This document shows, in pieces, positions 5,935-13,130 of a stretch of 38,226 bases of DNA (position 1 is its first letter; each line of letters opens with the position of its first letter). Position numbers and translations under genes: made by a program. The notes beneath the pieces were generated by a model. That model worked only from the letters and a program-made list of their open reading frames with translations. It was not told where the DNA came from and did not search any database. The stretch comes from Paenibacillus fonticola DSM 21315 (lineage in GTDB: Bacteria; Bacillota; Bacilli; Paenibacillales; Paenibacillaceae), in contig NZ_KB907289.1 of assembly GCF_000381905.1 (NCBI RefSeq), forward strand, positions 1 to 38,226, given 5' to 3'.

Positions 5935-8376
5935 GTGAAATATTTGCAGATCATCAACAGAATGACTTTGGAAGAGAAGGCTTCGTTAATGTCAGGAAAA
6001 GATTTCTGGCAAACACAAGATATAGAACATCTTGGAATTCACAGTATCTTTCTTGCAGATGGCCCGCATGGCATCCGGAAACAAGCGGCCGCTGCAGATC
6101 ATTTAGGACTTAACCCGAGTATTCCGGCCACCTGCTTTCCGACTGCTGCAACCGTTGCCAATAGCTGGAATGTGGAGCTCGGCGAGAAAGTCGGGCAATA
6201 TTTGGGCGAAGAGGCCGCTGCTCAGAAGGTGAATGTATTGCTGGGGCCGGGGATCAATATGAAGAGAGATCCGTTATGCGGCAGAAATTTCGAGTATTTC
6301 AGCGAAGATCCTTACCATGCCGGAAAAATGGCAGCAGGCTACATCAGAGGAATTCAGTCTCATGGCGTTTCGGCCTGCGTCAAGCATTTTGCCGTGAACA
6401 ATCAGGAAGAACGGCGAATGTCCATCGACACGATCGTCGACGAAAGGACGTTGCGGGAAATTTATCTGACGGCCTTTGAAATAGCCATCGCGGAAGGCGA
6501 GCCGATGACGGTGATGTCATCCTATAACCAATTGAACGGAACCTATACGAATGAAAACTTGCATTTAATGCAAGAAATTCTGCGGGAGGAATGGGGCTTC
6601 GAAGGCGTCGTCGTCACGGATTGGGGCGGAAGCAATGACCGCGTGGCCGGGCTGATTGCCGGTAATGAACTGGAAATGCCCACCACGGCAGGCGAAACGA
6701 ATGAAGATATCATAACAGCAGTGAAGAGCGGACAAATCAAAGAAGAAGTGCTGGACAGATGCGTAGACCGGCTGCTTGACCTTATATTTACGACAGAGGA
6801 AGTTTACAAGAATCGTAACGAGAAGAGCTTCAATGTGGAGAAGCACCACGAAGCGGCACAGCAGGCTGCGGAGGAATCCATCGTCCTGCTGAAAAATGAA
6901 GACCGTATACTGCCGATTAAGAAAGGCGTCAAAGCTGCAATCATCGGGGACTTTGCCAGCGAAGCACGCTACCAAGGCGCAGGTTCATCCATCGTGAATC
7001 CGACAGTTAGGGTGAATACCCTGGATTCTCTCGAACAATTCGGAATCGATAGCATCGGCTATGAGCCGGGCTTTGAACGATATGGAAAAAAGAGCAGAAA
7101 AAAAATCGACAAAGCCTGCGCGCTTGCTAAAAAAGCGGACGTAGTTCTTCTATATATCGGTCTCGACGAAGCGACGGAGGCTGAAGGCCTCGACCGGAGC
7201 AATATGAAGCTGCCCGAAAATCAGATAGAGCTTATTCATGCGCTGCATGAAACGAACCCGAATATTGTGGCCGTCCTGTCATGCGGTTCCGCAATTGAAA
7301 TGCCGTGGATCGATAAAGTAAAAGGTTTGGTGCATGGCTATTTAAGCGGCCAGGCCGGAGCGAAAGCGATTTTGCGGGTACTGACGGGAGAGATCAATCC
7401 TTCAGGAAAACTAGCGGAAACCTATCCGCTTCGCTACGAGGATACCCCTGCTTTCGGAAGTTTTCCAGGGAAGGAAGTTAGCGTAGAATATCGAGAAAGC
7501 TTATTTATCGGCTACCGTTATTATGATACAGCGAACGTAAATGTATTGTTTCCGTTTGGCTATGGGCTGAGCTATACCACCTTTGAATACTCCAATATTC
7601 AGGCCGATCGTGACGGAGTAACCTTCAATATCACAAATACCGGAACTATAGCTGGGATGGAAATTGCACAACTGTACGTCGGGTGTCGTTCCGGGAACAT
7701 TTTCAGGCCGAACAAAGAACTCAAAGGCTTTACTAAGGTATTTCTGCTGGCAGGCGAAACGAAGACTGTGCGTATTCTGTTCGATGATAAGGCTTTCCGT
7801 TACTTTAACGTAAAGACGAACCGATGGGAGATCGAGCAGGCGGATTATGCCATCATGATCGGTGCTTCCAGCGCGGATATCCGGTTAGAAAGTACTCTTT
7901 TCGTAGAAGGGACGGATGCGCCATTGCCGTACGATAAAGAGAACATCCCTTCCATGTACGCTGGGAAAGTAAGAGATGTCACGAAAGAAGAGTTTGAGTA
8001 TCTGCTTGGCCGCCAAGTTCCCGTTCCCACTTGGGACCGGACACGGCCGCTAGGCTATAATGATACGATCGCCCAGTGCCAGTATGCCAAAGGTTGGCTG
8101 GCGAGGTTTGCCTTCCATCTGATTACGTTCGCCTATTGGTTCTTGCGAAAAATAGGGAAGAGAAGCACGGCGAATCTGATCATGATGTCCGTCTACCATA
8201 TGCCGTTTAGAGGAATTGCCAGAATGACGGGCGGGATCGTGAATATGCCCATGCTGGACGGGCTCTTGCTGATGGTTAACGGCAATTTCTTTAAAGGCAT
8301 GGCTCATTTTTTGAAAGAAAGAAAAAAGCTGATAAAGGCTGCTAAGCTAAGGAGCTTAAACAATGAAGGAGCGTAA
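5935..8376 (+). CDS. Glycoside hydrolase family 3 enzyme with C-terminal amphipathic extension
   Basis: An 813-residue GH3 enzyme in the usual order: TIM barrel (about 1-300), alpha/beta sandwich (about 310-530), fibronectin-III-like domain (about 550-650), then an unusual 130-residue tail. The nucleophile is D229 in GVVVTDWGG; K150-H151 lies in VKHFAVNN, and the barrel also shows GRNFEYFSEDP. There is no signal peptide, so it is probably cytosolic. The tail (about 690-813) holds hydrophobic and amphipathic segments such as FAFHLITFAYWFLRKIGK and GLLLMVNGNFFKGMAHFLK, suggesting membrane attachment. GTG 5935 is chosen because AGAGGGG lies eight bases upstream. The gene runs directly into the GtrA-like gene. 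Substrate could be a beta-glucoside, xyloside or lipid-linked glycan. A paralogue lies at 13131. Confidence 0.9.
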   Translation: MKYLQIINRMTLEEKASLMSGKDFWQTQDIEHLGIHSIFLADGPHGIRKQAAAADHLGLNPSIPATCFPTAATVANSWNVELGEKVGQYLGEEAAAQKVNVLLGPGINMKRDPLCGRNFEYFSEDPYHAGKMAAGYIRGIQSHGVSACVKHFAVNNQEERRMSIDTIVDERTLREIYLTAFEIAIAEGEPMTVMSSYNQLNGTYTNENLHLMQEILREEWGFEGVVVTDWGGSNDRVAGLIAGNELEMPTTAGETNEDIITAVKSGQIKEEVLDRCVDRLLDLIFTTEEVYKNRNEKSFNVEKHHEAAQQAAEESIVLLKNEDRILPIKKGVKAAIIGDFASEARYQGAGSSIVNPTVRVNTLDSLEQFGIDSIGYEPGFERYGKKSRKKIDKACALAKKADVVLLYIGLDEATEAEGLDRSNMKLPENQIELIHALHETNPNIVAVLSCGSAIEMPWIDKVKGLVHGYLSGQAGAKAILRVLTGEINPSGKLAETYPLRYEDTPAFGSFPGKEVSVEYRESLFIGYRYYDTANVNVLFPFGYGLSYTTFEYSNIQADRDGVTFNITNTGTIAGMEIAQLYVGCRSGNIFRPNKELKGFTKVFLLAGETKTVRILFDDKAFRYFNVKTNRWEIEQADYAIMIGASSADIRLESTLFVEGTDAPLPYDKENIPSMYAGKVRDVTKEEFEYLLGRQVPVPTWDRTRPLGYNDTIAQCQYAKGWLARFAFHLITFAYWFLRKIGKRSTANLIMMSVYHMPFRGIARMTGGIVNMPMLDGLLLMVNGNFFKGMAHFLKERKKLIKAAKLRSLNNEGA

Positions 8377-8377
8377 T

Positions 8378-9001
8378 ATGGGACTCAAATCCTGGTGGAA
8401 AAATTACAAGGACAAGCACCCCAATATGACTCAATTTTTAGTCTTTTTTATACTAAGCAACGGTGTGACAGTACTGCAGATAGTGGTGATGCCTCTCTTT
8501 AAGTCAATATTTGCGAAAACGGCATTAGTAGGCATGAACTTTCAAATTTTACAAATCGGCAGCAACTTTGACGGCAGCCAGTATTATGTATTTGATTATG
8601 CTGCGGGGACCCTGTCCTCCGGCGGCGGGGGCGGGCTTGCCTATTTCCTGGCGATTCAAATTTCTATCGCGATGGCCCAGATCATCAATTTCTTTGCCCA
8701 GAGAAATATTACGTTCAAATCAAACAGCAACATTTGGAAGGCGGCATTCTGGTACGTAGTGGCTTACTTCGTAATATCGATCGGAGCCGCTGCCGCTCAA
8801 GGCTTCTATAAAGCGCCGATCTACAATCTGTTGATGAACACATGGGGCATGGGCTCAACTGGGGAAACGACGGCAGACGTCATTACGATGATCATTAATA
8901 GCGCAATTTCATTCTGGGTATTTTTCCCGATATTTAAAATCATTTTTAAGCAAGAACCTGCAGAACAAACCGCCGGACAGGCGACAGCATCAGACAAGTA
9001 A
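8378..9001 (+). CDS. GtrA-like small multi-spanning membrane protein
   Basis: A protein of about 207 residues with four predicted membrane spans: FLVFFILSNGVTVLQIVVMP, a central span around FLAIQISIAMAQIINFF, AFWYVVAYFVISIGAAAA, and MIINSAISFWVFFPIFKIIF. The phrase INFFAQRNITFKS after the second span is typical of the GtrA family, whose members are thought to help move polyprenyl-phosphate sugars across the membrane. A glycine-rich loop follows the first span. ATG 8378 fits AAGGA at 8366-8370; ATG 8363 would overlap the GH3 gene by 14 bases. Close spacing to the upstream GH3 and the downstream GT2 gene indicates one operon. Confidence 0.8.
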   Translation: MGLKSWWKNYKDKHPNMTQFLVFFILSNGVTVLQIVVMPLFKSIFAKTALVGMNFQILQIGSNFDGSQYYVFDYAAGTLSSGGGGGLAYFLAIQISIAMAQIINFFAQRNITFKSNSNIWKAAFWYVVAYFVISIGAAAAQGFYKAPIYNLLMNTWGMGSTGETTADVITMIINSAISFWVFFPIFKIIFKQEPAEQTAGQATASDK

Positions 9002-9014
9002 AGGCGTGATGATT

Positions 9015-10031
9015 ATGAAACGGCTATCGATTGTCGTTCCGTGTTATAACTCCCAGGACTATATGCGTTGTTGCATAGAGTCCTTATTGCCGGGGGGAGA
9101 AGACGTCGAAATATTGATCGTCAATGATGGATCGACAGATAAAACGGCTGATATCGCCAATGAATATGCCGCTAAATACCCGACGATTGTCAAAGCAATC
9201 CATCAGGAAAACGGGGGACATGGAGAAGCTGTCAACGCAGGGATCCGGCATGCTTCGGGCCTGTATTTTAAAGTCGTAGACAGCGATGACTGGGTGGATG
9301 TTCCGGCGTATTTTGAAATTTTGAAAGTATTAAATCAGTTTGTGGCAGAGGCAAAATCAATCGATATGTTAATCAGCAATTTCGTGTATGAAAAAGAAGG
9401 ACTCAAACGCAAGAAGGTTATGAATTATGACCATGCTCTTCCGGAAGGGAGGATCTTCACTTGGGATGACATGAAGCGTTTTCGCAAAGGCCGGTATCTG
9501 ATGATGCATTCGCTGATCTTCAGAACGCAATTGCTTCAGGATTCAGGATTAACGCTTCCGAAGCATACTTTTTACGTCGACAATTTATACGTGTTCATCC
9601 CGCTTCAGCATGTAAAGAAAATGTATTATGCCAATGTCGATTTTTATAGATATTTTATCGGCAGGCAGGATCAGTCGGTTCAAGAAAGCACGATGATCCG
9701 CAGAATCGATCAGCAGATCAAAGTAAATAAACTCATGGTCGATCAGATCGAAGCGGACAATATTGCCCATCCCATGCTGGAGCATTATTTGCTTCGCCAT
9801 CTGGAAATCGTCACAGTCATTTCTTCTATCCTGCTCATCCGCTCGGGGGCAGAAGAAAATTTCAAGAAGAAGAAGGAACTGTGGAAATATATCAAGGCCA
9901 AGGATGTACGGTTATATCACCGGCTTAAATACGGGTTTCTGGGCCGGCTGATTAGTTTGCCGGGACGATATGGCCGGCTCGTTTCCGTTGGCGCGTATAA
10001 AATTTCGCAGAGAATATATGGCTTTAATTAA
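9015..10031 (+). CDS. Family 2 glycosyltransferase
   Basis: A protein of about 338 residues with a GT-A fold: LSIVVPCYNSQDYMRCCIES at the N-terminus, EILIVNDGSTDKTADIANE, the acceptor-side NGGHGEAVNAGIRHA, and the metal-binding VDSDDW. Such enzymes next to GtrA proteins usually make polyprenyl-phosphate sugars. Unlike GtrB/CsbB there is no obvious C-terminal pair of membrane spans; the tail is basic and could bind membranes peripherally. ATG 9015, ATG 9009 and GTG 9006 are all possible starts; the AAAGG site at about 9000 fits 9015 best. It ends the first operon of the glycan block, shortly before the second 31-bp dyad. Confidence 0.85.
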   Translation: MKRLSIVVPCYNSQDYMRCCIESLLPGGEDVEILIVNDGSTDKTADIANEYAAKYPTIVKAIHQENGGHGEAVNAGIRHASGLYFKVVDSDDWVDVPAYFEILKVLNQFVAEAKSIDMLISNFVYEKEGLKRKKVMNYDHALPEGRIFTWDDMKRFRKGRYLMMHSLIFRTQLLQDSGLTLPKHTFYVDNLYVFIPLQHVKKMYYANVDFYRYFIGRQDQSVQESTMIRRIDQQIKVNKLMVDQIEADNIAHPMLEHYLLRHLEIVTVISSILLIRSGAEENFKKKKELWKYIKAKDVRLYHRLKYGFLGRLISLPGRYGRLVSVGAYKISQRIYGFN

Positions 10032-10044
10032 AGGGACCCTCGTA

Positions 10045-10075
10045 AACTAAAAGTTTACCCCCTTAACATTTGGTT
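10045..10075 (+). promoter_or_regulatory. 31-bp dyad operator, copy 2
   Basis: AACTAAAAGTT, then TACCCCCTT and AACATTTGGTT, equal in length to copy 1 at 5810-5840 and different at only four positions. TTGATA overlaps its right edge (10074-10079) and could serve as a -35. Retention of the same sequence in two separate promoters implies a common regulator for the two GH3 operons. Confidence 0.6.
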
Positions 10076-10144
10076 GATAGTGGTTCCAGTAATAATCAGT
10101 TAGGCTAGGAGTAAGCAAAAAAAGGGGGGTAAGTATTATCGTAA

Positions 10145-10159
10145 ATGAAAGCGCTTGTA
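10145..10159 (+). promoter_or_regulatory. Candidate CcpA cre site
   Basis: ATGAAAGCGCTTGTA matches the cre consensus WTGNAANCGNWNNCW at all but one position (T for C at the 14th). It lies about 75 bp upstream of the anchored GH3 start, a place where CcpA binding would repress transcription when preferred sugars are available. This supports a carbohydrate-related role for the operon. Confidence 0.5.
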
Positions 10160-10164
10160 TAAAT

Positions 10165-10236
10165 ATGGAAACCGAGAAAAGAGAAAAGAAAAACTTGCAG
10201 TTCGCTGAATATTTGAGAGGGGAATTCTGGAAATGA
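10165..10236 (+). CDS. Possible small ORF translationally coupled to the anchored GH3 gene
   Basis: ATG 10165 opens a 23-residue frame containing KKNLQFAEYLRGEFWK whose stop TGA overlaps the GH3 start in ATGA, a classic coupling arrangement. The frame is open upstream to about 10096, and a strong AGGGGGGT site (10123-10130) sits four bases before an in-frame ATT at 10135, so translation from a rare start would give about 33 residues. No family is recognised. It may be a leader peptide that controls GH3 translation, or an accident of purine-rich sequence. Confidence 0.3.
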   Translation: METEKREKKNLQFAEYLRGEFWK

Positions 10237-12947
10237 GCGAGAAAACAACGAGTAAAATGAGCAAGAAAAAAAGAAATTTACTGATTAGCTTAGGGGCCCT
10301 GGTTCTTTTGCTGGGTGCGGTCCTCTATTATGCTTTCGTAGTGACCTCGTCAGGCTACTGGCTGCTGGCCAAATTCAAGCCGGATACGGAAGAACAGAAG
10401 CTTTCGTACTCCTCGGCGATTGAGACGATCGAGAAAATTACCGACGAAGGCTTTGTGCTCATGCAGAATAACGAAAATTTCCTGCCGATTGCCACGTCCG
10501 AGGATAATAAAGCCAAACTGAACGTATTCGGAACCCGATCCGTTCTTACGCTATTCAACTCGGGCGGCTCCACGGCAACAGATGTTACCAAAGCGGTAAA
10601 GCTTGAAGAGGCCCTAAGTGGAGAAGACGGAAATTTTGAGTTGAACCAAGAATTGCTTTACCTGCATTACAACTTTTATAAGAGCGGTAAGCTATCCATA
10701 AATGCAACGGCTGCACCTAAGAATCGCAGCGATTCCGAAATTTTAGGAGAAGCAAGCAATCTAATACTTCCTGAAGTGCCGAAGACAGCTTATGAAGACA
10801 GTTCACTGTATAGCGACGGAAGAACGATCATCGAGCATGCCAAGGAATTCTCCGATACGGCGATGATTGTTGTGGGACGCGGCGGTGGAGAAATGGTTGA
10901 CTTGACCCCGGAGGAGCTTGGATTGTCGGAAGAAGAAGCGGCGATGATTGAGGTGGTCAGCTCAAACTTTGATAACGTTATTTTGGTCATTAACTCGGTT
11001 AACGCGATGCAGCTTGACTTCTTGAATGATTACCCATCGATTAAGAGCGTGATTTGGATCGGATACCCTGGGGAAACAGGCACGAAATCGTTGGCAAGAA
11101 TTTTGAATGGAAAGGTAAATCCATCGGGTCGTTTGGTTGATACATGGGTTGCGGACATCATGAGCAATCCGGCCGCGAACAACTATCAAGCAACCGATTC
11201 TAGTGGAAAGATGATGAAGGATGCGTTCAAATATGCCAACGCGCCCGAAAAGTCGGGATTCTTCAATCAATATCATGAGGGCATCTATGTAGGATACAAG
11301 TATTATGAGACGCGCCATGCGACAGATGAAAGCTATAATTATGAAGCTGACGTGATGTTCCCGTTCGGCCATGGTCTTAGTTACACGACGTTTGCCAAGA
11401 GTATTATAGGTATGAAAGAAGAGGACGGCGTAATTACAATTCGTGTTTCCGTTAAGAATACGGGCGAGGTGCCAGGTAAAGATGTCATTCAGATTTATGC
11501 GAATCCTCCTTACACCGGAGCCATCGAGAAATCAGCTGTGAATCTTGTAACCTTCAAAAAGACCAACATCATCGAACCTGGCAATACGGAGAATTACTCG
11601 CTATCCTTTAACGTCGAAGATTTGGCATCTTACGATTATAAAGTGAATAAGGCTTATGTCGTGGAAGCCGGTGATTACGAGTTGATGCTGATGGAGAACG
11701 CTCACGCGAAAATCGGATCGGAAATATTTACGGTTCGCGACAGCATCATTTATAACGAGGAAAATGACGGTATACGACCTACTGATCAACAGGTTGCGAC
11801 CAATCAATTCGAGGATGCGTATTATATAGATGATTATCTTACAAGGGAATGGAACCCGGAGAGCCGGGCATTTACCGGTCCTCAAGAGTCGGATTTTACA
11901 GCTACCCAGGACATACTGGATGCATTGAATTATTCGGTGCCTACTGACAAAGAGTTGGGATACACCGATGCGGATATGCCGGAGTACGGCAAAAATCTGA
12001 ATCAAACGATAATGCTCTCTGATATGGTGGAAGTAGATTACGATGATCCGCGCTGGGACGAGTTCCTATCGCAATTAACGCTCGAGGAAATGGCGAACAT
12101 CGCGGGTACAGGTGCTTACCAGTTGCTTGAGATACAGCGGTTGGGTGTGCCGAAGACATTGCAGCCCGATGGCTCCATGGCCATCGCCTCCAATATTTAT
12201 TCCGGCCCGATTATGGGAGCCGAGGGGGTCGGCGTGACGTATGCAGCACCAGGCATTCTAGCTGCTACTTGGAACGATGATGCGGCTTATCTGATGGGAA
12301 CAAGCGTTGGACAAGAGGCGCAAGCATTCGGATATAGCGGATGGTATTCGCCTGCTATGAACATTCATCGTACACCGTTTAACGGCAGAAACTTTGAGTA
12401 TTATAGCGAAGATGGTGTCCTATCCGGTAAAATCGCTGCACAAGTCGTGAAGGGCGCCTCCGAAAAGGGTGTCATCACTTATATTAAGCATTTTGCATTA
12501 AATGAGAAGGAAAGAGGCACTCGTGATCAGCTCTTCACTTGGTCTAACGAGCAGGCTATTCGCGAAGTATATTTGAAGCCCTTCGAGCTTGCGGTGAAGG
12601 AAGGGGGCAGCCTTGGCGTCATGTCCTCGTTCAACTATATCGGCTTGAATTGGGCCGGTGGACATAAAGGCTTGCTGACGGAGGTACTTCGCAATGAATG
12701 GGGCTTCAAAGGGCTCGTCATTACCGATGCCAATATGTATCCGCATATGAATCCTGTGCAAATGATCTATGCCGGCGGCGACGTATCTCTTGACGTTATG
12801 GCCGTATGGCAGGGCGGAGACAACCACAATAAAGTCATGCTTACAGTCGCCAAGGATCCGGCGACGAAAATCGGCGGGACGAAGAGTCTGTACAATGTAA
12901 GCAAAAACGTCTTATACGCTGTTTCGCGCACTTGGAAAATGCAATAA
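10233..12947 (+). CDS. Membrane-anchored GH3 enzyme with reversed domain order
   Basis: A 904-residue protein with a short basic cytosolic head and one membrane span (about residues 15-37, LLISLGALVLLLGAVLYYAF), so the enzyme faces outward. Domain order is reversed: the GH3 alpha/beta sandwich comes first (EGFVLMQNNENFLPI, VVGRGGGEM), ending with FPFGHGLSYTTF and a fibronectin-III-like part (about 400-490); a linker follows, and the TIM barrel lies at the C-terminus (about 620-904). The nucleophile is D832 in GFKGLVITDANMY, with IKHFALNEKERGT as the KH motif and GRNFEYYSEDG. Reversed-order GH3 enzymes are known in Clostridia. GAGGGG precedes ATG 10233. A dyad and a cre-like site lie upstream and a terminator follows. 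Substrate unknown; it may trim or remodel a wall glycan. Confidence 0.88.
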   Translation: MSEKTTSKMSKKKRNLLISLGALVLLLGAVLYYAFVVTSSGYWLLAKFKPDTEEQKLSYSSAIETIEKITDEGFVLMQNNENFLPIATSEDNKAKLNVFGTRSVLTLFNSGGSTATDVTKAVKLEEALSGEDGNFELNQELLYLHYNFYKSGKLSINATAAPKNRSDSEILGEASNLILPEVPKTAYEDSSLYSDGRTIIEHAKEFSDTAMIVVGRGGGEMVDLTPEELGLSEEEAAMIEVVSSNFDNVILVINSVNAMQLDFLNDYPSIKSVIWIGYPGETGTKSLARILNGKVNPSGRLVDTWVADIMSNPAANNYQATDSSGKMMKDAFKYANAPEKSGFFNQYHEGIYVGYKYYETRHATDESYNYEADVMFPFGHGLSYTTFAKSIIGMKEEDGVITIRVSVKNTGEVPGKDVIQIYANPPYTGAIEKSAVNLVTFKKTNIIEPGNTENYSLSFNVEDLASYDYKVNKAYVVEAGDYELMLMENAHAKIGSEIFTVRDSIIYNEENDGIRPTDQQVATNQFEDAYYIDDYLTREWNPESRAFTGPQESDFTATQDILDALNYSVPTDKELGYTDADMPEYGKNLNQTIMLSDMVEVDYDDPRWDEFLSQLTLEEMANIAGTGAYQLLEIQRLGVPKTLQPDGSMAIASNIYSGPIMGAEGVGVTYAAPGILAATWNDDAAYLMGTSVGQEAQAFGYSGWYSPAMNIHRTPFNGRNFEYYSEDGVLSGKIAAQVVKGASEKGVITYIKHFALNEKERGTRDQLFTWSNEQAIREVYLKPFELAVKEGGSLGVMSSFNYIGLNWAGGHKGLLTEVLRNEWGFKGLVITDANMYPHMNPVQMIYAGGDVSLDVMAVWQGGDNHNKVMLTVAKDPATKIGGTKSLYNVSKNVLYAVSRTWKMQ

Positions 12948-12970
12948 CACGATAGGAATAGAGCTCTTTT

Positions 12971-13008
12971 CCGGCGGTACTTCTACTTGAGGTGCCGCCA
13001 TATTTTTT
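12971..13008 (+). terminator. Terminator after the anchored GH3 gene
   Basis: GGCGGTAC (12973-12980) pairs with GTGCCGCC (12992-12999), with one G-U pair, followed by ATATTTTTT. It separates the second and third GH3 genes. Confidence 0.7.
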
Positions 13009-13130
13009 GCTCGTCGACGCTGATTTTAAGGGGAACCGTTAAGTCTCAGGGATTATTATATGATATACTTTAAAAAATGCTACCGGTCTTTCTTTTTGAA
13101 TATGTTTAGAATACAAATGAGGTTTAGATA

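Noticed and set aside
13020..13060. Third copy of the 31-bp dyad before the third GH3 gene
   Set aside because: The region has short TTAAGGGG and GTTAAG bits only; it does not align in spacing or arms with the two real copies.
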